From: Auanema rhodensis
Lineage: Eukaryota > Nematoda > Chromadorea > Rhabditida > Rhabditidae
Assembly: GCA_964057225.1 (NCBI GenBank)
Contig: CAXKVF010000079.1
Coordinates: 248,001-312,000 of the forward strand
Direction of reading: 5' to 3'
DNA: 64,000 nt
Shown here one piece after another: positions 15,801 to 29,800 of the stretch. The first letter of the stretch is position 1. Every line of letters starts with the position of its first letter. The translations under genes were made by a program, and so were the position numbers. A model generated the notes under the pieces. That model did no database searches. It worked only from the letters and a program-made list of their open reading frames with translations, and had not been told where the DNA came from.

Positions 15801-17530
15801 AAAAACAAATTTTTATTGATATTGGTTCATGGTAACCATGTCTTTGAAATTTACGTGAACTTTAATTTATGCTAATTAAATGTACACGTGATGTGCACTT
15901 GGTATGTAACTCGCTTCACGTGAAAGATAAAGAGATGCGGTTTTCAAAATTAGATTCCCCATGTCCATATTAGTCTAAAAACAAATTTTTATCGATATTG
16001 GTTCATGGTAACCATGTCTTTGAAATTTACGTGAACTTTAATTTATGCTAATTAAATGTACACGTGATGTGCACTTGGTATGTAACTCGCTTCACGTGAA
16101 AGATAAAGAGATGCGGTTTGCAAAATTAGATTCCCCATGTCCATATTAGTCTAAAAACAAATTTTTATTGATATTGGTTCATGGTAACCATGTCTTTGAA
16201 ATTTACGTGAACTTTAATTTATGCTAATTAAATGTACACGTGATGTGCACTTGGTATGTAACTCGCTTCACGTGAAAGATAAAGAGATGCGGTTTGCAAA
16301 ATTAGATTCCCCATGTCCATATTAGTCTAAAAACAAATTTTTATTGATATTGGTTCATGGTAACCATGTCTTTGAAATTTACGTGAACTTTAATTTATGC
16401 TAATTAAATGTACACGTGATGTGCACTTGGTATGTAACTCGCTTCACGTGAAAGATAAAGAGATGCGGTTTTCAAAATTAGATTCCCCATGTCCATATTA
16501 GTCTAAAAACAAATTTTTATTGATATTGGTTCATGGTAACCATGTCTTTGAAATTTACGTGAACTTTAATTTATGCTAATTAAATGTACACGTGATGTGC
16601 ACTTGGTATGTAACTTGCTTCACGTGAAGATAAAGAGATGCGGTTTTCAAAATTAGATTCCCCATGTCCATATTAGTCTAAAAACAAATTTTTATTGATA
16701 TTGGTTCATGGTAACCATGACTTTGAAATTTACGTGAACTTTAATTTATGCTAATTAAATGTACACGTGATGTGCACTTGGTATGTAACTCGCTTCACGT
16801 GAAAGATAAAGGGATGCGGTTTTCAAAATTAGATTCCCCACGTCCATATTAGTCTAAAAACAAATTTTTATTGATATTGGTTCATGGTAACCATGTCTTT
16901 GAAATTTACGTGAACTTTAATTTATGCTAATTAAATGTACACGTGATGTGCACTTGGTATGTAACTCGCTTCACGTGAAAGATAAAGAGATGCGGTTTTC
17001 AAAATTAGATTCCCCATGTCCATATTAGTCTAAAAACAAATTTTTATTGATATTGGTTCATGGTAACCATGTCTTTGAAATTTACGTGAACTTTAATTTA
17101 TGCTAATTAAATGTACACGTGATGTGCACTTGGTATGTAACTCGCTTCACGTGAAAGATAAAGAGATGCGGTTTTCAAAATTAGATTCCCCATGTCCATA
17201 TTAGTTTAAAAACAAATTTTTATTGATATTGGTGCATGGTAACCATGACTTTGAAATTTACGTGAACTTTAATTTATGCTAATTAAATGTACCCGTGATG
17301 TGCACTTGGTATGTAACTCGCTTCACGTAAAAGATAAAGAGATGCGGTTTCCAAAATTAGATTCCCCATGTCCATATTAGTCTAAAAACAAATTTTTATT
17401 GATATTGGTTCATGGTAACCATGTCTTTGAAATTTACGTGAACTTTAATTTATGCTAATTAAATGTACACGTGATGTGCACTTGGTATGTAACTCGCTTC
17501 ACGTGAAAGATAAAGAGATGCGGTTTCCAC
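9265..17530. repeat. Block duplication, 24 monomers (4,221-bp offset)
   Basis: About 9,265-13,300 matches about 13,485-17,530 at 4,221 bp (24 monomers less three bases, the three coming from 175-bp units). Shared sites include GTACCC (9,551/13,772; 10,606/14,827; 13,068/17,289), CCCCACGTCC (11,388/15,609; 12,618/16,839), TTTATCGATATTGG (11,772/15,993) and two GGTTTGCAAAA monomers (near 11,898/16,119 and 12,075/16,296). A private change, CATATTAAATTAAAAAC near 12,980, is only in the first copy. The copies are nearly adjacent, which is typical of an unequal exchange. Confidence 0.8.
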
Positions 17531-20500
17531 AATTAGATTCCCCATGTCCATATTAGTCTAAAAACAAATTTTTATTGATATTGGTTCATGGTAACCATGT
17601 CTTTGAAATTTACGTGAACTTTAATTTATGCTAATTAAATGTACACGTGATGTGCACTTGGTATGTAACTCGCTTCACGTGAAAGATAAAGAGATGCGGT
17701 TTTCAAAATTAGATTCCCCATGTCCATATTAGTCTAAAAACAAATTTTTATTGATATTGGTTCATGGTAACCATGTCTTTGAAATTTACGTGAACTTTAA
17801 TTTATGCTAATTAAATGTACACGTGATGTGCACTTGGTATGTAACTTGCTTCACGTGAAGATAAAGAGATGCGGTTTTCAAAATTAGATTCCCCATGTCC
17901 ATATTAGTCTAAAAACAAATTTTTATTGATATTGGTTCATGGTAACCATGACTTTGAAATTTACGTGAACTTTAATTTATGCTAATTAAATGTACACGTG
18001 ATGTGCACTTGGTATGTAACTCGCTTCACGTGAAAGATAAAGGGATGCGGTTTTCAAAATTAGATTCCCCACGTCCATATTAGTCTAAAAACAAATTTTT
18101 ATTGATATTGGTTCATGGTAACCATGTCTTTGAAATTTACGTGAACTTTAATTTATGCTAATTAAATGTACACGTGATGTGCACTTGGTATGTAACTCGC
18201 TTCACGTGAAAGATAAAGAGATGCGGTTTTCAAAATTAGATTCCCCATGTCCATATTAGTCTAAAAACAAATTTTTATTGATATTGGTTCATGGTAACCA
18301 TGTCTTTGAAATTTACGTGAACTTTAATTTATGCTAATTAAATGTACACGTGATGTGCACTTGGTATGTAACTCGCTTCACGTGAAAGATAAAGAGATGC
18401 GGTTTTCAAAATTAGATTCCCCATGTCCATATTAGTTTAAAAACAAATTTTTATTGATATTGGTGCATGGTAACCATGACTTTGAAATTTACGTGAACTT
18501 TAATTTATGCTAATTAAATGTACACGTGATGTGCACTTGGTATGTAACTCGCTTCACGTAAAAGATAAAGAGATGCGGTTTCCAAAATTAGATTCCCCAT
18601 GTCTATATTAGTCCAAAAACAATCTTTTATTGATATTGGTTCATGGTAACCATGTCTTTGAAATTTACGTGAACTTTAATTTATGCTAATTAAATGTACA
18701 CGTGATGTGCACTTGGTATGTAACTCGCTTCACGTGAAAGATAAAGAGATGCGGTTTTCAAAATTAGATTCCCCATGTCCATATTAGTCTAAAAACAAAT
18801 TTTTATTGATATTGGTTCATGGTAACCATGTCTTTGAAATTTACGTGAACTTTAATTTATGCTAATTAAATGTACACGTGATGTGCACTTGGTATGTAAC
18901 TTGCTTCACGTGAAGATAAAGAGATGCGGTTTTCAAAATTAGATTCCCCATGTCCATATTAGTCTAAAAACAAATTTTTATTGATATTGGTTCATGGTAA
19001 CCATGACTTTGAAATTTACGTGAACTTTAATTTATGCTAATTAAATGTACACGTGATGTGCACTTGGTATGTAACTCGCTTCACGTGAAAGATAAAGGGA
19101 TGCGGTTTTCAAAATTAGATTCCCCATGTCCATATTAGTCCAAAAACAATCTTTTATTGATATTGGTTCATGGTAACCATGTCTTTGAAATTTACGTGAA
19201 CTTTAATTTATGCTAATTAAATGTACACGTGATGTGCACTTGGTATGTAACTCGCTTCACGTGAAAGATAAAGAGATGCGGTTTTCAAAATTAGATTCCC
19301 CATGTCCATATTAGTCTAAAAACAAATTTTTATTGATATTGGTTCATGGTAACCATGACTTTGAAATTTACGTGAACTTTAATTTATGCTAATTAAATGT
19401 ACACGTGATGTGCACTTGGTATGTAACTCGCTTCACGTGAAAGATAAAGAGATGCGGTTTTCAAAATTAGATTCCCCATGTCCATATTAGTCTAAAAACA
19501 AATTTTTATTGATATTGGTTCATGGTAACCATGTCTTTGAAATTTACGTGAACTTTAATTTATGCTAATTAAATGTACACGTGATGTGCACTTGGTATGT
19601 AACTCGCTTCACGTGAAAGATAAAGAGATGCGGTTTTCAAAATTAGATTCCCCATGTCCATATTAGTCTAAAAACAAATTTTTATTGATATTGGTTCATG
19701 GTAACCATGTCTTTGAAATTTACGTGAACTTTAATTTATGCTAATTAAATGTACACGTGATGTGCACTTGGTATGTAACTTGCTTCACGTGAAGATAAAG
19801 AGATGCGGTTTTCAAAATTAGATTCCCCATGTCCATATTAGTCTAAAAACAAATTTTTATTGATATTGGTTCATGGTAACCATGACTTTGAAATTTACGT
19901 GAACTTTAATTTATGCTAATTAAATGTACACGTGATGTGCACTTGGTATGTAACTTGCTTCACGTGAAAGATAAAGGGATGCGGTTTTCAAAATTAGATT
20001 CCCCATGTCCATATTAGTCCAAAAACAAATTTTTATTGATATTGGTTCATGGTAACCATGTCTTTGAAATTTACGTGAACTTTAATTTATGCTAATTAAA
20101 TGTACACGTGATGTGCACTTGGTATGTAACTCGCTTCACGTGAAAGATAAAGAGATGCGGTTTTCAAAATTAGATTCCCCATGTCCATATTAGTCCAAAA
20201 ACAATCTTTTATTGATATTGGTTCATGGTAACCATGTCTTTGAAATTTACGTGAACTTTAATTTATGCTAATTAAATGTACACGTGATGTGCACTTGGTA
20301 TGTAACTCGCTTCACGTGAAAGATGAAGAGATGCGGTTTTCAAAATTAGATTCCCCATGTCCATATTAGTTTAAAAACAAATTTTTATTGATATTGGTGC
20401 ATGGTAACCATGACTTTGAAATTTACGTGAACTTTAATTTATGCTAATTAAATGTACACGTGATGTGCACTTGGTATGTAACTCGCTTCACGTAAAAGAT

Positions 20501-23500
20501 AAAGAGATGCGGTTTTCAAAATTAGATTCCCCATGTCCATATTAGTCTAAAAACAAATTTTTATTGATGTTGGTGCATGGTAACCATGACTTTGAAATTT
20601 ACGTGAACTTTAATTTATGCTAATTAAATGTACACGTGATGTGCACTTGGTATGTAACTTGCTTCACGTGAAAGATAAAGAGATGCGGTTTTCAAAATTA
20701 GATTCCCCATGTCCATATTAGTCTAAAAACAAATTTTTATTGATATTGGTTCATGGTAACCATGTCTTTGAAATTTACGTGAACTTTAATTTATGCTAAT
20801 TAAATGTACACGTGATGTGCACTTGGTATGTAACTTGCTTCACGTGAAGATAAAGAGATGCGGTTTTCAAAATTAGATTCCCCATGTCCATATTAGTCTA
20901 AAAACAATTTTTTATTGATATTGGTTCATGGTAACCATGACTTTGAAATTTACGTGAACTTTAATTTATGCTAATTAAATGTACACGTGATGTGCACTTG
21001 GTATGTAACTCGCTTCACGTGAAAGATAAAGGGATGCGGTTTTCAAAATTAGATTCCCCATGTCCATATTAGTCCAAAAACAATCTTTTATTGATATTGG
21101 TTCATGGTAACCATGTCTTTGAAATTTACGTGAACTTTAATTTATGCTAATTAAATGTACACGTGATGTGCACTTGGTATGTAACTCGCTTCACGTGAAA
21201 GATAAAGAGATGCGGTTTTCAAAATTAGATTCCCCATGTCCATATTAGTTTAAAAACAAATTTTTATTGATATTGGTGCATGGTAACCATGACTTTGAAA
21301 TTTACGTGAACTTTAATTTATGCTAATTAAATGTACACGTGATGTGCACTTGGTATGTAACTCGCTTCACGTGAAAGATAAAGAGATGCGGTTTTCAAAA
21401 TTAGATTCCCCATGTCCATATTAGTCTAAAAACAAATTTTTATTGATATTGGTTCATGGTAACCATGTCTTTGAAATTTACGTGAACTTTAATTTATGCT
21501 AATTAAATGTACACGTGATGTGCACTTGGTATGTAACTCGCTTCACGTGAAAGATAAAGAGATGCGGTTTTCAAAATTAGATTCCCCATGTCCATATTAG
21601 TCTAAAAACAAATTTTTATTGATATTGGTTCATGGTAACCATGTCTTTGAAATTTACGTGAACTTTAATTTATGCTAATTAAATGTACACGTGATGTGCA
21701 CTTGGTATGTAACTCGCTTCACGTGAAAGATAAAGAGATGCGGTTTTCAAAATTAGATTCCCCATGTCCATATTAGTCTAAAAACAAATTTTTATTGATA
21801 TTGGTTCATGGTAACCATGACTTTGAAATTTACGTGAACTTTAATTTATGCTAATTAAATGTACACGTGATGTGCACTTGGTATGTAACTCGCTTCACGT
21901 GAAAGATAAAGAGATGCGGTTTTCAAAATTAGATTCCCCATGTCCATATTAGTCTAAAAACAATCTTTTATTGATATTGGTTCATGGTAACCATGTCTTT
22001 GAAATTTACGTGAACTTTAATTTATGCTAATTAAATGTACACGTGATGTGCACTTGGTATGTAACTCGCTTCACGTGAAAGATAAAGAGATGCGGTTTTC
22101 AAAATTAGATTCCCCATGTCCATATTAGTCTAAAAACAAATTTTTATTGATATTGGTTCATGGTAACCATGTCTTTGAAATTTACGTGAACTTTAATTTA
22201 TGCTAATTAAATGTACACGTGATGTGCACTTGGTATGTAACTTGCTTCACGTGAAGATAAAGAGATGCGGTTTTCAAAATTAGATTCCCCATGTCCATAT
22301 TAGTCTAAAAACAAATTTTTATTGATATTGGTTCATGGTAACCATGACTTTGAAATTTACGTGAACTTTAATTTATGCTAATTAAATGTACACGTGATGT
22401 GCACTTGGTATGTAACTCGCTTCACGTGAAAGATAAAGGGATGCGGTTTTCAAAATTAGATTCCCCACGTCCATATTAGTCTAAAAACAAATTTTTATTG
22501 ATATTGGTTCATGGTAACCATGTCTTTGAAATTTACGTGAACTTTAATTTATGCTAATTAAATGTACACGTGATGTGCACTTGGTATGTAACTCGCTTCA
22601 CGTGAAAGATAAAGAGATGCGGTTTTCAAAATTAGATTCCCCATGTCCATATTAGTCTAAAAACAAATTTTTATTGATATTGGTTCATGGTAACCATGTC
22701 TTTGAAATTTACGTGAACTTTAATTTATGCTAATTAAATGTACACGTGATGTGCACTTGGTATGTAACTCGCTTCACGTGAAAGATAAAGAGATGCGGTT
22801 TTCAAAATTAGATTCCCCATGTCCATATTAGTTTAAAAACAAATTTTTATTGATATTGGTGCATGGTAACCATGACTTTGAAATTTACGTGAACTTTAAT
22901 TTATGCTAATTAAATGTACCCGTGATGTGCACTTGGTATGTAACTCGCTTCACGTAAAAGATAAAGAGATGCGGTTTCCAAAATTAGATTCCCCATGTCC
23001 ATATTAGTCTAAAAACAAATTTTTATTGATATTGGTTCATGGTAACCATGTCTTTGAAATTTACGTGAACTTTAATTTATGCTAATTAAATGTACACGTG
23101 ATGTGCACTTGGTATGTAACTCGCTTCACGTGAAAGATAAAGAGATGCGGTTTCCACAATTAGATTCCCCATGTCCATATTAGTCTAAAAACAAATTTTT
23201 ATTGATATTGGTTCATGGTAACCATGTCTTTGAAATTTACGTGAACTTTAATTTATGCTAATTAAATGTACACGTGATGTGCACTTGGTATGTAACTCGC
23301 TTCACGTGAAAGATAAAGAGATGCGGTTTTCAAAATTAGATTCCCCATGTCCATATTAGTCTAAAAACAAATTTTTATTGATATTGGTTCATGGTAACCA
23401 TGTCTTTGAAATTTACGTGAACTTTAATTTATGCTAATTAAATGTACACGTGATGTGCACTTGGTATGTAACTTGCTTCACGTGAAGATAAAGAGATGCG

Positions 23501-26500
23501 GTTTTCAAAATTAGATTCCCCATGTCCATATTAGTCTAAAAACAAATTTTTATTGATATTGGTTCATGGTAACCATGACTTTGAAATTTACGTGAACTTT
23601 AATTTATGCTAATTAAATGTACACGTGATGTGCACTTGGTATGTAACTCGCTTCACGTGAAAGATAAAGGGATGCGGTTTTCAAAATTAGATTCCCCACG
23701 TCCATATTAGTCTAAAAACAAATTTTTATTGATATTGGTTCATGGTAACCATGTCTTTGAAATTTACGTGAACTTTAATTTATGCTAATTAAATGTACAC
23801 GTGATGTGCACTTGGTATGTAACTCGCTTCACGTGAAAGATAAAGAGATGCGGTTTTCAAAATTAGATTCCCCATGTCCATATTAGTCTAAAAACAAATT
23901 TTTATTGATATTGGTTCATGGTAACCATGTCTTTGAAATTTACGTGAACTTTAATTTATGCTAATTAAATGTACACGTGATGTGCACTTGGTATGTAACT
24001 CGCTTCACGTGAAAGATAAAGAGATGCGGTTTTCAAAATTAGATTCCCCATGTCCATATTAGTTTAAAAACAAATTTTTATTGATATTGGTGCATGGTAA
24101 CCATGACTTTGAAATTTACGTGAACTTTAATTTATGCTAATTAAATGTACACGTGATGTGCACTTGGTATGTAACTCGCTTCACGTAAAAGATAAAGAGA
24201 TGCGGTTTCCAAAATTAGATTCCCCATGTCTATATTAGTCCAAAAACAATCTTTTATTGATATTGGTTCATGGTAACCATGTCTTTGAAATTTACGTGAA
24301 CTTTAATTTATGCTAATTAAATGTACACGTGATGTGCACTTGGTATGTAACTCGCTTCACGTGAAAGATAAAGAGATGCGGTTTTCAAAATTAGATTCCC
24401 CATGTCCATATTAGTCTAAAAACAAATTTTTATTGATATTGGTTCATGGTAACCATGTCTTTGAAATTTACGTGAACTTTAATTTATGCTAATTAAATGT
24501 ACACGTGATGTGCACTTGGTATGTAACTTGCTTCACGTGAAGATAAAGAGATGCGGTTTTCAAAATTAGATTCCCCATGTCCATATTAGTCTAAAAACAA
24601 ATTTTTATTGATATTGGTTCATGGTAACCATGACTTTGAAATTTACGTGAACTTTAATTTATGCTAATTAAATGTACACGTGATGTGCACTTGGTATGTA
24701 ACTCGCTTCACGTGAAAGATAAAGGGATGCGGTTTTCAAAATTAGATTCCCCATGTCCATATTAGTCCAAAAACAATCTTTTATTGATATTGGTTCATGG
24801 TAACCATGTCTTTGAAATTTACGTGAACTTTAATTTATGCTAATTAAATGTACACGTGATGTGCACTTGGTATGTAACTCGCTTCACGTGAAAGATAAAG
24901 AGATGCGGTTTTCAAAATTAGATTCCCCATGTCCATATTAGTCTAAAAACAAATTTTTATTGATATTGGTTCATGGTAACCATGACTTTGAAATTTACGT
25001 GAACTTTAATTTATGCTAATTAAATGTACACGTGATGTGCACTTGGTATGTAACTCGCTTCACGTGAAAGATAAAGAGATGCGGTTTTCAAAATTAGATT
25101 CCCCATGTCCATATTAGTCTAAAAACAAATTTTTATTGATATTGGTTCATGGTAACCATGTCTTTGAAATTTACGTGAACTTTAATTTATGCTAATTAAA
25201 TGTACACGTGATGTGCACTTGGTATGTAACTCGCTTCACGTGAAAGATAAAGAGATGCGGTTTTCAAAATTAGATTCCCCATGTCCATATTAGTCTAAAA
25301 ACAAATTTTTATTGATATTGGTTCATGGTAACCATGTCTTTGAAATTTACGTGAACTTTAATTTATGCTAATTAAATGTACACGTGATGTGCACTTGGTA
25401 TGTAACTTGCTTCACGTGAAGATAAAGAGATGCGGTTTTCAAAATTAGATTCCCCATGTCCATATTAGTCTAAAAACAAATTTTTATTGATATTGGTTCA
25501 TGGTAACCATGACTTTGAAATTTACGTGAACTTTAATTTATGCTAATTAAATGTACACGTGATGTGCACTTGGTATGTAACTTGCTTCACGTGAAAGATA
25601 AAGGGATGCGGTTTTCAAAATTAGATTCCCCATGTCCATATTAGTCCAAAAACAAATTTTTATTGATATTGGTTCATGGTAACCATGTCTTTGAAATTTA
25701 CGTGAACTTTAATTTATGCTAATTAAATGTACACGTGATGTGCACTTGGTATGTAACTCGCTTCACGTGAAAGATAAAGAGATGCGGTTTTCAAAATTAG
25801 ATTCCCCATGTCCATATTAGTCCAAAAACAATCTTTTATTGATATTGGTTCATGGTAACCATGTCTTTGAAATTTACGTGAACTTTAATTTATGCTAATT
25901 AAATGTACACGTGATGTGCACTTGGTATGTAACTCGCTTCACGTGAAAGATGAAGAGATGCGGTTTTCAAAATTAGATTCCCCATGTCCATATTAGTTTA
26001 AAAACAAATTTTTATTGATATTGGTGCATGGTAACCATGACTTTGAAATTTACGTGAACTTTAATTTATGCTAATTAAATGTACACGTGATGTGCACTTG
26101 GTATGTAACTCGCTTCACGTAAAAGATAAAGAGATGCGGTTTTCAAAATTAGATTCCCCATGTCCATATTAGTCTAAAAACAAATTTTTATTGATGTTGG
26201 TGCATGGTAACCATGACTTTGAAATTTACGTGAACTTTAATTTATGCTAATTAAATGTACACGTGATGTGCACTTGGTATGTAACTTGCTTCACGTGAAA
26301 GATAAAGAGATGCGGTTTTCAAAATTAGATTCCCCATGTCCATATTAGTCTAAAAACAAATTTTTATTGATATTGGTTCATGGTAACCATGTCTTTGAAA
26401 TTTACGTGAACTTTAATTTATGCTAATTAAATGTACACGTGATGTGCACTTGGTATGTAACTTGCTTCACGTGAAGATAAAGAGATGCGGTTTTCAAAAT

Positions 26501-27690
26501 TAGATTCCCCATGTCCATATTAGTCTAAAAACAATTTTTTATTGATATTGGTTCATGGTAACCATGACTTTGAAATTTACGTGAACTTTAATTTATGCTA
26601 ATTAAATGTACACGTGATGTGCACTTGGTATGTAACTCGCTTCACGTGAAAGATAAAGGGATGCGGTTTTCAAAATTAGATTCCCCATGTCCATATTAGT
26701 CCAAAAACAATCTTTTATTGATATTGGTTCATGGTAACCATGTCTTTGAAATTTACGTGAACTTTAATTTATGCTAATTAAATGTACACGTGATGTGCAC
26801 TTGGTATGTAACTCGCTTCACGTGAAAGATAAAGAGATGCGGTTTTCAAAATTAGATTCCCCATGTCCATATTAGTTTAAAAACAAATTTTTATTGATAT
26901 TGGTGCATGGTAACCATGACTTTGAAATTTACGTGAACTTTAATTTATGCTAATTAAATGTACACGTGATGTGCACTTGGTATGTAACTCGCTTCACGTG
27001 AAAGATAAAGAGATGCGGTTTTCAAAATTAGATTCCCCATGTCCATATTAGTCTAAAAACAAATTTTTATTGATATTGGTTCATGGTAACCATGTCTTTG
27101 AAATTTACGTGAACTTTAATTTATGCTAATTAAATGTACACGTGATGTGCACTTGGTATGTAACTCGCTTCACGTGAAAGATAAAGAGATGCGGTTTTCA
27201 AAATTAGATTCCCCATGTCCATATTAGTCTAAAAACAAATTTTTATTGATATTGGTTCATGGTAACCATGTCTTTGAAATTTACGTGAACTTTAATTTAT
27301 GCTAATTAAATGTACACGTGATGTGCACTTGGTATGTAACTCGCTTCACGTGAAAGATAAAGAGATGCGGTTTTCAAAATTAGATTCCCCATGTCCATAT
27401 TAGTCTAAAAACAAATTTTTATTGATATTGGTTCATGGTAACCATGACTTTGAAATTTACGTGAACTTTAATTTATGCTAATTAAATGTACACGTGATGT
27501 GCACTTGGTATGTAACTCGCTTCACGTGAAAGATAAAGAGATGCGGTTTTCAAAATTAGATTCCCCATGTCCATATTAGTCTAAAAACAATCTTTTATTG
27601 ATATTGGTTCATGGTAACCATGTCTTTGAAATTTACGTGAACTTTAATTTATGCTAATTAAATGTACACGTGATGTGCACTTGGTATGTA
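16340..27690. repeat. Tandem duplication, 32 monomers (5,627-bp offset)
   Basis: About 16,340-22,066 matches about 21,967-27,690 at 5,627 bp (32 monomers less five). Every diagnostic site I tested is shared: a 175-bp monomer (16,614/22,241), GTACCC (17,289/22,916), TCTATATTAGTCC (18,611/24,238), AGATGAAGAG (20,322/25,949), TTGATGTTGG (20,566/26,193), CAATTTTTT (20,905/26,532) and CAATCTTTT (21,961/27,588). The match breaks at CAATC versus CAAAT just before the start and at AACTCGC versus AACTTGC after the end. No private difference was noticed between the copies, which suggests that this is a young event, or an assembly artefact. Confidence 0.8.
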
Positions 27691-29800
27691 ACTTGCTTCA
27701 CGTGAAGATAAAGAGATGCGGTTTTCAAAATTAGATTCCCCATGTCCATATTAGTCTAAAAACAATTTTTTATTGATATTGGTTCATGGTAACCATGACT
27801 TTGAAATTTACGTGAACTTTAATTTATGCTAATTAAATGTACACGTGATGTGCACTTGGTATGTAACTCGCTTCACGTGAAAGATAAAGGGATGCGGTTT
27901 TCAAAATTAGATTCCCCATGTCCATATTAGTCCAAAAACAATCTTTTATTGATATTGGTTCATGGTAACCATGTCTTTGAAATTTACGTGAACTTTAATT
28001 TATGCTAATTAAATGTACACGTGATGTGCACTTGGTATGTAACTCGCTTCACGTGAAAGATAAAGAGATGCGGTTTTCAAAATTAGATTCCCCATGTCCA
28101 TATTAGTTTAAAAACAAATTTTTATTGATATTGGTGCATGGTAACCATGACTTTGAAATTTACGTGAACTTTAATTTATGCTAATTAAATGTACACGTGA
28201 TGTGCACTTGGTATGTAACTCGCTTCACGTGAAAGATAAAGAGATGCGGTTTTCAAAATTAGATTCCCCATGTCCATATTAGTCTAAAAACAAATTTTTA
28301 TTGATATTGGTTCATGGTAACCATGTCTTTGAAATTTACGTGAACTTTAATTTATGCTAATTAAATGTACACGTGATGTGCACTTGGTATGTAACTCGCT
28401 TCACGTGAAAGATAAAGAGATGCGGTTTTCAAAATTAGATTCCCCATGTCCATATTAGTCTAAAAACAAATTTTTATTGATATTGGTTCATGGTAACCAT
28501 GTCTTTGAAATTTACGTGAACTTTAATTTATGCTAATTAAATGTACACGTGATGTGCACTTGGTATGTAACTTGCTTCACGTGAAGATAAAGAGATGCGG
28601 TTTTCAAAATTAGATTCCCCATGTCCATATTAGTCTAAAAACAAATTTTTATTGATATTGGTTCATGGTAACCATGACTTTGAAATTTACGTGAACTTTA
28701 ATTTATGCTAATTAAATGTACACGTGATGTGCACTTGGTATGTAACTCGCTTCACGTGAAAGATAAAGAGATGCGGTTTTCAAAATTAGATTCCCCATGT
28801 CCATATTAGTCTAAAAACAAATTTTTATTGATATTGGTTCATGGTAACCATGTCTTTGAAATTTACGTGAACTTTAATTTATGCTAATTAAATGTACACG
28901 TGATGTGCACTTGGTATGTAACTTGCTTCACGTGAAGATAAAGAGATGCGGTTTTCAAAATTAGATTCCCCATGTCCATATTAGTCTAAAAACAATTTTT
29001 TATTGATATTGGTTCATGGTAACCATGACTTTGAAATTTACGTGAACTTTAATTTATGCTAATTAAATGTACACGTGATGTGCACTTGGTATGTAACTCG
29101 CTTCACGTGAAAGATAAAGGGATGCGGTTTTCAAAATTAGATTCCCCATGTCCATATTAGTCCAAAAACAATCTTTTATTGATATTGGTTCATGGTAACC
29201 ATGTCTTTGAAATTTACGTGAACTTTAATTTATGCTAATTAAATGTACACGTGATGTGCACTTGGTATGTAACTCGCTTCACGTGAAAGATAAAGAGATG
29301 CGGTTTTCAAAATTAGATTCCCCATGTCCATATTAGTTTAAAAACAAATTTTTATTGATATTGGTGCATGGTAACCATGACTTTGAAATTTACGTGAACT
29401 TTAATTTATGCTAATTAAATGTACACGTGATGTGCACTTGGTATGTAACTCGCTTCACGTGAAAGATAAAGAGATGCGGTTTTCAAAATTAGATTCCCCA
29501 TGTCCATATTAGTCTAAAAACAAATTTTTATTGATATTGGTTCATGGTAACCATGTCTTTGAAATTTACGTGAACTTTAATTTATGCTAATTAAATGTAC
29601 ACGTGATGTGCACTTGGTATGTAACTCGCTTCACGTGAAAGATAAAGAGATGCGGTTTTCAAAATTAGATTCCCCATGTCCATATTAGTCTAAAAACAAA
29701 TTTTTATTGATATTGGTTCATGGTAACCATGTCTTTGAAATTTACGTGAACTTTAATTTATGCTAATTAAATGTACACGTGATGTGCACTTGGTATGTAA
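26480..29800. repeat. Seven-monomer higher-order repeat (about 1,231 bp)
   Basis: The rare CAATTTTTTATTG tract recurs at 26,532, 27,763 and 28,993 (offsets 1,231 and 1,230), each following a 175-bp monomer and followed by an AAAGGG monomer with TAGTCCAAAAACAATC. The last unit has an additional 175-bp monomer (near 28,571), which explains the one-base difference. The same 7-monomer spacing between 175-bp units is seen further left (for example 16,614 to 17,844). Confidence 0.7.

Larger units (their letters stand above)
1..16340. repeat. Array sector I: monomers with GTCAAC, CCACAATT, GTACCC and 175-bp variants
   Basis: This stretch has no gene; it is satellite only. It is recognised by linked variants: TTTACGTCAAC (near 23, 1430, 1959, 4069, 4598), TTTCCACAATT (about every 5-6 monomers), GTACCCGTG paired with CACGTAAAAG (from 3,217), GGGATACGG (near 2,740, 5,380, 6,436), TGTGCACGTG, CCCCATTTCC and the 175-bp monomer. 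The T form TCTTTG after TAACCATG is commoner here than in the right half. The two 177-bp monomers, with an extra T in TAGTTTTAAAAAC, lie here near 1,900 and 4,539, 2,639 bp apart. Confidence 0.8.
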
